Below are positions 8,294 through 16,769 of a stretch of DNA of 64,000 bases, piece after piece. The stretch's first letter is position 1. Every line of letters starts with the position of its first letter. The position numbers and the translations under genes were made by a program. Source of the stretch: Haloglomus halophilum (lineage in GTDB: Archaea; Halobacteriota; Halobacteria; Halobacteriales; Haloarculaceae); contig NZ_CP101166.1 of assembly GCF_024298885.1 (NCBI RefSeq), forward strand, positions 1,116,001-1,180,000, written 5' to 3'. The notes under the pieces are model-generated. The model had not been told where the DNA came from, did no database searches, and saw only the letters and a program-made list of their open reading frames with translations.

Positions 8294-11263
8294 CTAACTA
8301 CTCGCTTCCTGAACCTCCTCATAGACCGCCTGACGGAGATGGTTCGTAATCGCCTCCTGCACTTCGTCGTTGTCCATAAACTTCGCAAATAGCTCCTGAT
8401 TCTGGTCCATCCGGTCGATGAACATATCGGTCAGAGCGTCATCGAATTCAAGCGAGAAGTTCTCCTCGCTGTTCATCCGGGCCGACTGGCGAAGGTGGTC
8501 ATCCTCCAGAGCATCTTCCTTCAGCTGATCGAGGAATAGCTGGTCAGCCTCGGTGAAGTCGGTCCCCAATTTCTCGTTGATTTTCTCAATGATGGATGAT
8601 AGTTCGACCTCCTCATCATCCCGTCCGCCAGTCCCTGTTTCAGTCGGTACGGAGACACCCTCCCCTCCAGCCCCGAGATCGATACCACCTTCCTCTGCCT
8701 TCTCCAGCCGGTAGTACTGTAGAGCCAACTCGTCGTTGAACTCCACACGCGGCCCGGTAGAATCTCGGGGGAGTTCCTTGTAGAGGAATCGGCCGAACGT
8801 GTAGAGCTTCTCCAACTCCGTATCCTCGTAGTTGACCACCTGCGACTGGAACTTGTAGAGTCGGAGGAATGACCGGAGCTTCGACCGGAAATCGTCCTGT
8901 TTCTCCTCGTCAGCTACCATAAATCGGTCGTGGGCCGGCTCAACGTGGCTGCTCAGTTTCGCGTGAGCTTTCTCCGTGCCCTTGTTCTCCGGGCTGAAGA
9001 ACTCCTCCGCGAATTTGTCCACTTCCTGCTGCGTGAATATCTGGAGTCCCTTCAGCTCGTTCTCAAGCTGGTACAGGTGCTGCGGGTTCGAGGTTTCCTC
9101 AACGGTGGTCTTCTCGTAGTACGGCTGGAACGAGCTGAATATGTCCTCACGGTCGTTCTCGAAGTCAAGGACGAAGGTATCCTCTTTGCCGGGATGCGTC
9201 CGGTTGAGCCGCGATAAGGTCTGCACAGCTTGGACACCAGAGAGCCTCTTGTCCACGTACATCGTGTGGAGCAGCGGCTGGTCGAAGCCGGTCTGATACT
9301 TGTCGGCGACGACGAGAACCTGATACTCCGGGGTATCGAATTTACTCGGCAACTCCGATTCTTTGATACCGTCATTCATCCCCTTCTCGGTGTACTCCAT
9401 CCCGTCGTCCTCGACGGTCCCACTGAACGCAACGAGCGCGTTGAGGTCGTATCCGTTCTCCTCAATGTGGTCGTCAATCGCGTTCTTGTATCGGACTGCG
9501 GCCTTCCGGGAGGAGGTGACAATCATGGCCTTCGCCTTACCGCCGATCTTGTGCTGGGTGTGATTGCGGAAGTGTTCGACGATGATCTCGACCTTCTGCG
9601 CGATGTTGTGGGGATGCAGCTTGAGAAACTTCGAGACGGCTTTGACGGCCTTCTTCTGGGGAACCTGCGGGTCCTCCTCGATGACCTTCGCAATATTGTA
9701 GAACGTCTCGTAGGTGGTGTAGTGCTGCAGCACATCGAGAATGAATCCTTCCTCGATGGCCTGTTTCATCGAGTAGAGATGGAACGGCTCCGGCTTGTCG
9801 CCATCTTCCGGGACGGTCCCGAATGCTTCCAGCGTCTTCCCCTTCGGAGTGGCCGTGAACGCGAAGAAGCTGAGGTTCTCCTGATTCCCCCGTGCCTCTG
9901 CACTCTTTGCCAATAGGTCCTCCCAGTCGTCGTCTTCGTCGATATCGCCACCGGAGAGTATCTGCTTCATCTCTTTCGCCATCTCCCCGGTCTGACTGCT
10001 GTGGGCCTCGTCAACGACAACAGCGTAGTCCCGTTCCGGGAGGCCCTGTGTGTGTTCGATGACGTAGGGGAACGTCTGGAGCGTCGTGATGACGACCGGC
10101 TTTCCCGCCTCCAGCGCCCCAGCGAGTTCCTGGGACTTCGACTGGTTCTCGCCCTTGATCGCTTCGACAACGCCGGTCTTGTGATCGAGTTCGTAGATCG
10201 TGTTCCGTAGCTGCTCGTCAAGGATTGTCCTGTCCGTGACGACCACTACCCCGTCAAAGACGTTCTCATCATTCTCGTCGTGGAGCGAGGTGAGGCGGTG
10301 GACGAGCCACGCGATGGACTTGCTCTTGCCACTCCCTGTTGAGTGCTGGATGAGGTAGTCTTCGCCAGCGCCCTGCACTTTCGCACTCGCCACGAGCTGG
10401 CGGACGCACTCCAGCTGGTGATAGCGCGGGAAGATTATCGTCTCCTTCTCTCCGACCTTGACGCCGTCCTGCCGAATCTCCTCCTCGTCAATGTGGATGA
10501 AACGCTGGATGATATCCATCCAGGAATCCTTCTCCCACACGTCTTCCCAGAGATAGGCCGTCCGGTGCCCGGACTCGTGAGGCGGATTGCCAGCACCTCT
10601 CTCGTGTCCCCGGTTGAACGGGAGGAAGTGGGTATCGTCGCCATCCAGTTCAGTCGTGTACTCCACCTCCCGCTTGTCGAGAGCGAAGTGAACTAGTGCC
10701 CCCCGTTTGAATCGAAGGACCGGCTCACCAGGGTCCCGATCTTGCTCGTACTGTCGCTTCGCGTCTTCGACAGTCTGGGCGGTGGATGGGTTCTTCAGCT
10801 CGGCCGTCGCGACCGGGATTCCATTGAGGGAGAGGGCAAGGTCGATGCTTTTCTTCGGCTCAGTCGTTGAGTAGTAGAACTGCTGTGTGACGCCAAGACG
10901 GTTGGCATCGTACCGTTCCTGTACCTCAGGATTGAGTCCTGTGTTAGGTTTGAACGCTGCGAGATCGATGGTGGTGCCAGTCGTTCGGAATCCGTGGCGG
11001 AGGACTTCCAACGTCCCCAGTCGTTCCAGAGCGCTCGTAAGCTCCTGGAGAAATCGCTGTTTGGCGTTACCCTTGTACGCCGTCTCCAGCTTCTCCCACT
11101 TGCTCGGCTGCGTCTCCTTGACGAACGAGACGACGACCTCCGGGAAAATTCCCCGCTCTTGGTCGAACTCCTCGGATGGCAGCCGTTCGTATCCCCCCTT
11201 CTCGACGAGGTGAGCAGCTATCGCGTCCTCAAAGCTGGCCTCGTCGTAGATGCCAGAACTCAT
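8294..11263 (-). CDS. hsdR: Type I restriction enzyme, HsdR motor and nuclease subunit
   Basis: The 989 residues are normal length for HsdR. The N-terminal nuclease domain shows the D...ELK core (SIDLALSLNGIPVATAELKN, about 138-157). The SF2 translocase follows: Walker A HSTGSGKSKS near 305, VVVTDR, VVDEAHSSQTG, FTATPKGKT, and later LVVADKYQTGFDQP and TLSRLNRTHPGK. The C-terminal helical part (LTDMFIDRMDQNQELFAKFM) contacts the methylase core in this family. HsdR cleaves unmethylated DNA after ATP-driven translocation by the R2M2S complex. It is the last gene of the operon; its ATG overlaps the hsdS stop by four bases. All key motifs are intact. Confidence 0.95.
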   Translation of the reverse strand: MSSGIYDEASFEDAIAAHLVEKGGYERLPSEEFDQERGIFPEVVVSFVKETQPSKWEKLETAYKGNAKQRFLQELTSALERLGTLEVLRHGFRTTGTTIDLAAFKPNTGLNPEVQERYDANRLGVTQQFYYSTTEPKKSIDLALSLNGIPVATAELKNPSTAQTVEDAKRQYEQDRDPGEPVLRFKRGALVHFALDKREVEYTTELDGDDTHFLPFNRGHERGAGNPPHESGHRTAYLWEDVWEKDSWMDIIQRFIHIDEEEIRQDGVKVGEKETIIFPRYHQLECVRQLVASAKVQGAGEDYLIQHSTGSGKSKSIAWLVHRLTSLHDENDENVFDGVVVVTDRTILDEQLRNTIYELDHKTGVVEAIKGENQSKSQELAGALEAGKPVVITTLQTFPYVIEHTQGLPERDYAVVVDEAHSSQTGEMAKEMKQILSGGDIDEDDDWEDLLAKSAEARGNQENLSFFAFTATPKGKTLEAFGTVPEDGDKPEPFHLYSMKQAIEEGFILDVLQHYTTYETFYNIAKVIEEDPQVPQKKAVKAVSKFLKLHPHNIAQKVEIIVEHFRNHTQHKIGGKAKAMIVTSSRKAAVRYKNAIDDHIEENGYDLNALVAFSGTVEDDGMEYTEKGMNDGIKESELPSKFDTPEYQVLVVADKYQTGFDQPLLHTMYVDKRLSGVQAVQTLSRLNRTHPGKEDTFVLDFENDREDIFSSFQPYYEKTTVEETSNPQHLYQLENELKGLQIFTQQEVDKFAEEFFSPENKGTEKAHAKLSSHVEPAHDRFMVADEEKQDDFRSKLRSFLRLYKFQSQVVNYEDTELEKLYTFGRFLYKELPRDSTGPRVEFNDELALQYYRLEKAEEGGIDLGAGGEGVSVPTETGTGGRDDEEVELSSIIEKINEKLGTDFTEADQLFLDQLKEDALEDDHLRQSARMNSEENFSLEFDDALTDMFIDRMDQNQELFAKFMDNDEVQEAITNHLRQAVYEEVQEASS

Positions 11264-12591
11264 AGAGTCGATTCTATTTCATCACCTCGTGACTCTTGCA
11301 CATCAATCTGGCCCGTAACTGCAGCCGTAATCAACGCTTGCCGCTTCTCTTCGAGAAGGTCGATGGTTTGCCCCACCTTGTTGATAAGTTCCCATAACCG
11401 CTCCCTCTCGTGTTCAATATGATTTACAATCTCCCGTTGCTCCTCAAGCGGCGGAAGGGGGGTCTTGAAGGAGCGAATATCGGGCATATAGATAGTCTGG
11501 TGCGTGGACCCCTGCGTGAGCCGGTCGAACTCTTGGTCCATCGAGCGGAACACGTAGAGAAGGTATTCGGGGAGAATCTCATCCCCGCAGACCCAGTTGG
11601 CGAAGTCCTGTGAGGTCGCCATCTCCTTGCCCATAATGCCGGAAAATCCGACTGAGGCAGTCCGAGAGAGGAACACCGTCCCCTCGGGCAGGAGTCTCGC
11701 CCCCGAGTTCTCCAGCCCGAGTTGACTAATCTGGTTCTCCGTCTCGTCCAGGTACACCTTCCTGCCATCACGGAACGGCTTGATGTCTGAGGTCGTCACC
11801 CACGGGATGTCCGTGTCTTCCCAGTACTCATCGTTGGAGCGGCTAGGGGTGTGGCCTGACTCCAGACGGGCGATGAATCGAGTACGGACTACCTCCCAGT
11901 GTTCGGGCACTTCACCAATCCACCCAACACCACTTTGAGTCAGATTTGCATCATTATAGACCCCAGTAGTGACAGATTGATATATTCGGTTATTTAGTAA
12001 TTCCTCGACCTCTGAGGACAATTTCGACAATTGCTCTGTCAGCTTCTCAGCCTTTCGCCTGTTATTGTCCAGTAAATCGGCTATCTTCTCTTGTTCATCG
12101 GCAGGTGGGATTGTAATCGTCTGCTCACTCAGTTTCTCCGTTGACAGGTGCTCAATTGTAGCTCTGTTTGCATCAGCAGACAATATACCCGACTTCTTTG
12201 CGAACTCCATAAAATGGGCAAAATATCGGGGGTCGTAGTCTTCGTAGCGGGGCCGTACTCTATGCAAAGCCATCTGAAAGAAACAATCCTTGTCACTCTC
12301 CAAGATGGCGCACCTCCCGGCTTCTCCACCCTCACATACAAGTATATCCCCTTCCCTTAGTTCGTACTTCCTCTGGTCGCTCGGCGGGAAATTCATCATC
12401 GCTAAATCGTCAGTATTTATATCCCACCATTTAACATCCTGGTTTCTTAGATATGGCCGCATATATCCTCCAGACTTATCTTCATTTTCCAATTTCTTGC
12501 CCAACTGTATGTCGTAGTGCCATCCAATCTTTCCTACATCCCAACTGTCTGGTACGCCAGAAAGCCAGCTTGGCGATGAATCTACCGGCAT
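11260..12591 (-). CDS. hsdS: Type I RM specificity subunit HsdS
   Basis: The 443 residues contain two target-recognition domains separated by helical spacers. The first domain (about 1-150) contains YMRPYLRNQDVKWWDI. The central coiled coil has EKIADLLDNNRRKAEKLTEQ. The second domain starts GVGWIGEVPEHWEVVRTRFI near 225 and contains DIPWVTTSDI. The last helix, near the C-terminus, has NKVGQTIDLLEEKRQALITA. HsdS defines the bipartite DNA sequence recognised by both methylation and cleavage. It is translationally coupled to hsdR by a four-base overlap and starts three bases after hsdM. Both domains are complete, so the enzyme is probably functional, but the recognition sequence cannot be predicted here. 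Confidence 0.94.
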   Translation of the reverse strand: MPVDSSPSWLSGVPDSWDVGKIGWHYDIQLGKKLENEDKSGGYMRPYLRNQDVKWWDINTDDLAMMNFPPSDQRKYELREGDILVCEGGEAGRCAILESDKDCFFQMALHRVRPRYEDYDPRYFAHFMEFAKKSGILSADANRATIEHLSTEKLSEQTITIPPADEQEKIADLLDNNRRKAEKLTEQLSKLSSEVEELLNNRIYQSVTTGVYNDANLTQSGVGWIGEVPEHWEVVRTRFIARLESGHTPSRSNDEYWEDTDIPWVTTSDIKPFRDGRKVYLDETENQISQLGLENSGARLLPEGTVFLSRTASVGFSGIMGKEMATSQDFANWVCGDEILPEYLLYVFRSMDQEFDRLTQGSTHQTIYMPDIRSFKTPLPPLEEQREIVNHIEHERERLWELINKVGQTIDLLEEKRQALITAAVTGQIDVQESRGDEIESTL

Positions 12592-12594
12592 TAT

Positions 12595-14583
12595 TCAGAT
12601 ATTGCTGTTGACCATTTCTTCTATCTGTGCCGCTAATCTCTGAATTTCTGATTCTATTTCGGAAGGATTTCGAACAGTAGAGTACTCAAAGAATTTCCTA
12701 TCAAACGAGATTTCGTATCCCACAATCCCGGGCTTACCATCTTTCTCATCACAGTACTTGTTACTATCGTTGACCCAAGCATTCTCTAAATGTGGCTGTA
12801 TTTTAGACTCAAAGTAGTCGTGAGCATCCGTGTTTAGCGGTATGCGTTCTCTACGTCGCAAATCGCTATCGTGTTCTGGGTTTCCGTTCCCATCACGACA
12901 GATCTCCGCATTGGGGTCCTGCTCACCAAACGCCCGTTCGATGGCGTTGTACACACTCTTCCGCACATCCAACCCCTTCATATTCAACTGCAACTCAACG
13001 TCGTTCATAAACACCTCACGGTCCATCCAGACCTTCTCGTGGTCCATCTCGGAGATCGCGTCCTTGATACCCTGTTGAATTTCCTCGTCGCGATTGGTGA
13101 AGGCCCGCTCGTCGTCGAGCGCCGCGATGTTCTCCTCGGAAACCTCGAACCGGAGCCTTAGCGCCTGGTCGATGACGATGCGGCGGTAGCCGAACTCCTC
13201 ATTGTCCACGACCTTCGACCGGCCGTTGGCCTCCAGGTCGCCGAAGATACGCGTGATCTCGTTGATGTGCTCCTCGGTGAGCTTGTGTCGCTTCTCCCCA
13301 AGGCTCTCGTCCATCTCCTCGTACATCTCCCGGGCGTCGATGAGCTGGGTCTTCCCCTCACGATGCTCTGGCTTGTCGTTCGACAAGACCCAGATGTACG
13401 TTCGAATTCCCGTGTTGTAGAAGAGATTCTCTGGCAGGCCGACGATTGCCTCCAGCCAGTCATTCTCCAAAATCCAGCGCCGGATTGCCGACTCTCCGCT
13501 GTTCGGGCCTCCATTAAACAGGGGAGAACCGTTGAACACGATTGCAATCCGGGAGCCACCCTCCTCAGGTGGCTTCATTTTGCTAATCATATGCTGCAGA
13601 AACAACATCGAGCCGTCGTTTATACGGGGAGTTCCCGCCCCAAACCTACCCGCGTAACCCTGCTCTTCGTGTTCCTTCTCGATCTCTTCCTTGACCTTCT
13701 TCCACGAGACGCCGAACGGCGGATTAGAGAGCAGATAGTCGAACCGCTTGTCCGAGAATCCATCATTGGTGAATGAGTTTCCGTAGACGATGTTGTCTGG
13801 GTCCTGCCCCTTGATCAGCATATCAGAGTTGCAGACAGCGTAGCTCTCGGGGTTCAACTCCTGGCCGAAGACGTGGAGATTCGCGCCTTCATTGAGGGAG
13901 CGAACGTGGTTCTGAGCGACACTCAGCATCCCTCCAGTCCCACACGCGGGGTCGTACACAGTTCGGACAGCCCCCTGCTGGGTGAGTACCTCGTCGTCCT
14001 CGTCGAAGATGAGGTTCACCATCAGCTCGATGACCTCGCGCGGCGTGAAGTGTTCCCCAGCCGTCTCGTTGCTGAGTTCGTTGAACTTCCGGATTAGCTC
14101 CTCGTAGATGTACCCCATCTCCTCGTTGGGAACCGCGTCAGGGTGGAGGTCGATCTCGGCGAAGCTCTGCACGACCTGATAGAGAATCTCGGCCTCCTCC
14201 AGTCGCCGAATCTGGTGGTCGAAGTCGAACTTGTCGAAGATCTCCTTCGTCTCCTCGTCATAGGAGTTGATGTAGTACTGGAGGTTCTCGGCGATTTGGT
14301 CAGGATCCTTGCGGAGCTTGTCGAAGGTGTACTCGCTCGTGTTGTAGACCTCCTCTCCAGAGACTCGCTTGAGAGCCGGGGCGACGTTCTCGATGCCCTG
14401 CTCCTGGAGTTGCTCGTGCTTCTCCAGCACCTCCTCTTTGGTCGGCTCGGTCACACAGTCAAGTCGCCGGAGAACGGTCATCGGGAGAATGACCTTCTGG
14501 TATTCCGACTGCTTGTAGTCCCCCCTGAGAAGATCAGCGATAGACCATATGAAATCAGCCTTCTCGTTGAAATTATCGACCAT
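12595..14583 (-). CDS. hsdM: Type I RM adenine methyltransferase HsdM
   Basis: The 662-residue protein has the HsdM N-terminal helical domain (ADFIWSIADLLRGDYKQSEY; MTVLRRLDCV). The N6-adenine methylase fold follows, with AdoMet motif DPACGTGGML near residue 210 and catalytic motif NPPFGVSWK near 280. The C-terminal third contains the long helical region that binds HsdS. It is somewhat longer than the usual 500-550 residues because of this C-terminal extension. The ATG at 14583 lies about 28 bases from an AATAAG box on the minus strand (around 14612), consistent with a leaderless first gene of the operon. Motif copy f marks its upstream side. Confidence 0.95.
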   Translation of the reverse strand: MVDNFNEKADFIWSIADLLRGDYKQSEYQKVILPMTVLRRLDCVTEPTKEEVLEKHEQLQEQGIENVAPALKRVSGEEVYNTSEYTFDKLRKDPDQIAENLQYYINSYDEETKEIFDKFDFDHQIRRLEEAEILYQVVQSFAEIDLHPDAVPNEEMGYIYEELIRKFNELSNETAGEHFTPREVIELMVNLIFDEDDEVLTQQGAVRTVYDPACGTGGMLSVAQNHVRSLNEGANLHVFGQELNPESYAVCNSDMLIKGQDPDNIVYGNSFTNDGFSDKRFDYLLSNPPFGVSWKKVKEEIEKEHEEQGYAGRFGAGTPRINDGSMLFLQHMISKMKPPEEGGSRIAIVFNGSPLFNGGPNSGESAIRRWILENDWLEAIVGLPENLFYNTGIRTYIWVLSNDKPEHREGKTQLIDAREMYEEMDESLGEKRHKLTEEHINEITRIFGDLEANGRSKVVDNEEFGYRRIVIDQALRLRFEVSEENIAALDDERAFTNRDEEIQQGIKDAISEMDHEKVWMDREVFMNDVELQLNMKGLDVRKSVYNAIERAFGEQDPNAEICRDGNGNPEHDSDLRRRERIPLNTDAHDYFESKIQPHLENAWVNDSNKYCDEKDGKPGIVGYEISFDRKFFEYSTVRNPSEIESEIQRLAAQIEEMVNSNI

Positions 14584-14722
14584 CTACAGACTCCTTTCGC
14601 ACCACGGTCTTATTCGCTGTGGTGGTCGCGCTGTGTCCGGGTTCTGGTCGTTCGCTTTGGGTAAGTTGTATCGGGAGAGTGAGATTCATCACAGCTATTG
14701 ACGGGTTTACTTAGCAGCTTCC

Positions 14723-14735
14723 GACCGCGTTGAGG
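14723..14735 (-). repeat. Dispersed element motif, copy f
   Basis: Reads CCTCAACGCGGTC on the minus strand, one mismatch from the consensus, preceded by a pyrimidine-rich tract. It lies upstream of hsdM. Confidence 0.6.
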
Positions 14736-14876
14736 CGGAGGGAGGGAGGATGACTTCGGAACGAACTTCCCCGACTTGCGGTGTCTGACTCACGTTCTTG
14801 ACTCCGGCAAGCAAGCAGAGAGTCAGAAGATCTCCTTTCTCCCTCGCACTGTGGGAGGGTTGACCGCCCGGAATGA

Positions 14877-14889
14877 GACTCCGTTGAGG
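14877..14889 (-). repeat. Dispersed element motif, copy g
   Basis: Reads CCTCAACGGAGTC on the minus strand, an exact match. Together with copy h it forms an inverted pair about 65 bases apart. Confidence 0.65.
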
Positions 14890-14942
14890 GGGCGGTTGTC
14901 ATCGGAGCGAAACCGAACCAGACTCAGCTCGTCTTCCCCCCC

Positions 14943-14955
14943 GCTCAACGGAGTC
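14943..14955 (+). repeat. Dispersed element motif, copy h
   Basis: Reads GCTCAACGGAGTC, one mismatch, opposite orientation to copy g. Confidence 0.6.
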
Positions 14956-15143
14956 CCTAACCGCCTGGAAGCATCCTAATGGTGCATCCACCCACCCAAT
15001 TATCTATAGTAATAAAATATTTATTTGACACTATTAGTGTGATATTGATGACTTCCCGTTGTTGGCCAGCCCGGCCCCCTCCCCCAGCCGCTACCCCGGC
15101 CGCTCCCCCGCCCGGACCCGGGGGCGGGCCTCGCGTACGCGAC

Positions 15144-15184
15144 TATACTGTAGTTAGTATATATTATATAGTATATACTGTAGT
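15144..15184. repeat. AT-rich inverted and direct repeat block
   Basis: The 11-mer TATACTGTAGT occurs at 15144-15154 and 15174-15184. Between and overlapping them is an inverted repeat AGTATATA/TATATACT (15156-15179, 8-base loop). The block follows a run of more than 60 nearly pure G+C bases. It could be a DNA-unwinding element of an origin, or a strong TATA region; no replication protein site is known for comparison. Confidence 0.55.
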
Positions 15185-15255
15185 AAGGAGATAGTAGAGA
15201 TTGGCCAGTAATGTTGGGGAATACTACTTGATACCTGATTAACCCCAATACTCCC

Positions 15256-15268
15256 CCTCAACGTAGTC
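15256..15268 (+). repeat. Dispersed element motif, copy i
   Basis: Reads CCTCAACGTAGTC, an exact match, preceded by CTCCC. It is downstream of the AT-rich repeat block. Confidence 0.7.
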
Positions 15269-15684
15269 GAAAACAGTTAGGCTAAACCGGAAAGAGCGCG
15301 GGGGCGCGAGCGGCCGGCAGGGGGCGAGATCGAGGTGTGGTCTGTCGATTCCGAGAGCGGCGTTCTGAGCGTGCTTCGGAAATCGTGATGCGCACTACTT
15401 GGAACGGTGTAAAGTCGATGAGAAGGCCGAGATTTTCCGCCAGAGCGCCAAAATTTGTGCCGCCCTGCTTGGGTCCTGGCTGGCGGGGCTGAGAGCCGCA
15501 GATCGAGAGGCGAGGGAACCCCCCAGTTAGAACATTACCGGCCCTATATTTCATATATATTGGTAAGTTTGCGCAATAGAATGTGGCTCTGAGGTCAGGT
15601 CCGCCCCCTCAATTCGCCAATCATTCGCTGAAGTAATACGGGCCGTAAGGAGGCTGACGGAGTGGACGGTCGCCCCTCGCCCGC

Positions 15685-16344
15685 TCAACGCGGAGAGTCC
15701 ACGCCGAGGTCAACCGGCGGATAATCCAGGGCGTCTGGCGAGATATGCTCTCGATGGTCGGCCATTCTCTGGGCCAGCTCTCCAGTGATTTCTGAATCCT
15801 CGAAGTAGTGGTCGAACAGGAACGCCAGCACCCGATAGATTTCGTGATAGTGACGCCAGTTGGTAAACCGCTGGTAGCCCAAGTGGGCCGAGTTGTTCCG
15901 GTGGACTCGAAGCAGGCGAAGAATCTGTCCGACCCGGGCGCGTTCCTCGTTCCCGAAACTCTCCGGGAGCTGGGGCATCACCCAAGAGATGCCCTCGTCA
16001 AGGCTCGGCGTTCTCCCCTCCTCAACGGAGGCCCGTTCCGCGAAGTAGTTCCAGTCCTCGCGCATCATCACTGCGTTGAGCGCGACTTCGGCCGCGATTG
16101 CAAGTAGCAGTAGATGGACCTCGTTCGGGGAGGCATCGCCCATCGTACTCCGGTCGCGAAGTTCTAGATGCTCGAAGCTCGCCTCAATCAGCGCCTCAGC
16201 TCTCCGGCAGAGTCGTTCGTGGGGCGGCTCGTCGAACTCGCCGTGGTTGCCCTGGTCGTAGTATTCCTCGACTTTGACCCACTCCTCGTGGAAGTTCTCA
16301 ATCTCATCGATCTGCTGGCCGAGGTCGAGGTACTCGTCGGTCAC
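15685..16344 (-). CDS. HEPN-like protein, possible RNase toxin or defence effector
   Basis: This 219-residue, mostly helical protein carries R-N-N-S-A-H at residues 149-154, the Rx4-6H motif of HEPN domains, on a helix (QILRLLRVHRNNSAHLGYQR). An earlier helical pair (LLLLAIAAEVALNAVMMRE) gives the expected four-helix arrangement of DUF4145-like HEPN proteins. HEPN proteins with this motif are often metal-independent RNases in toxin, abortive-infection and CRISPR systems. The start is a GTG at 16344, 21 bases after the stop of the 117-residue gene, so the two are probably co-transcribed. No MNT-type antitoxin is visible. The assignment rests on motif and helix pattern only. Confidence 0.6.
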   Translation of the reverse strand: MTDEYLDLGQQIDEIENFHEEWVKVEEYYDQGNHGEFDEPPHERLCRRAEALIEASFEHLELRDRSTMGDASPNEVHLLLLAIAAEVALNAVMMREDWNYFAERASVEEGRTPSLDEGISWVMPQLPESFGNEERARVGQILRLLRVHRNNSAHLGYQRFTNWRHYHEIYRVLAFLFDHYFEDSEITGELAQRMADHREHISPDALDYPPVDLGVDSPR

Positions 16345-16365
16345 TCTTGAGAGAAAACGAGAGGG

Positions 16366-16719
16366 TCAGTTGTCTCCACGTCTGCTATCGTACCATCCAC
16401 GCTTGATTGTGACCAAGTCGTCAGTGTCGGTCAGTTCAGCGTAAACTAACTCCCCCAACTCCTCGGTGGTATCCCCATCGTGGTAGTACGCTTCGCAGGT
16501 CCCGTTTCGATTCACTGTGAAGTGGTAGTCGCCTCTGCCCTCTGCGTTCCCAGCACCTTTGGCTTCAACCCGATATACCTCGCCCTCTGTGTCTATATTG
16601 CGTACTGTCTTCGGGCGAGTCCGTTCGGTATCCTTCCCACCTTCAGCTTGCCACGCGAGGTAGTCTCCCGGTCCCAATCGCTCGACCAATTCTCGCAAGG
16701 AAGCCAGTTCTTCCGCCAT
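16366..16719 (-). CDS. Hypothetical protein upstream of the HEPN-like gene (117 residues)
   Basis: The protein begins MAEELASLRELVERLGPGDY and seems to have a small mixed alpha/beta domain. The middle segment GEVYRVEAKGAGNAEGRGDY is followed by YHFTVNRNGTCEAYYHDGD, suggesting alternating strands. There is one Cys, no signal peptide and no membrane segment. Its position 21 bases before the HEPN-like gene makes it a candidate partner, for example an antitoxin or sensor, but nothing in the sequence shows this directly. No family is recognised. Confidence 0.6.
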   Translation of the reverse strand: MAEELASLRELVERLGPGDYLAWQAEGGKDTERTRPKTVRNIDTEGEVYRVEAKGAGNAEGRGDYHFTVNRNGTCEAYYHDGDTTEELGELVYAELTDTDDLVTIKRGWYDSRRGDN

Positions 16720-16769
16720 ATTTTATGATGAGATTCTATCACGAAAAGTCCTCTCCTCAGCAGAGTGAA

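Larger units (their letters stand above)
14584..15684. other. 1.1 kb non-coding region of the element; candidate origin or control region
   Basis: I see no credible gene here. The region holds the hsdM promoter, motif copies f, g, h and i, a very C-rich block (15069-15130) directly followed by an AT-rich block with inverted and direct repeats (15144-15184), and a second AT-rich stretch around 15540-15565. Abrupt GC-rich to AT-rich change plus repeats is what many archaeal replication origins look like. A 90-residue frame on the minus strand (15554-15282) has no coding features. Confidence 0.5.

Noticed and set aside
14979..15194. 71-residue frame through the GC-rich block and AT-rich repeats
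   Set aside because: The translation is poly-Pro/Ala followed by Tyr/Ile repeats and reflects the nucleotide repeats only.
15282..15554. 90-residue frame in the 1.1 kb non-coding region
   Set aside because: Composition is Arg/Pro/Ser-rich without haloarchaeal acidity, the region has no well placed TATA box, and it lies beside motif copies.
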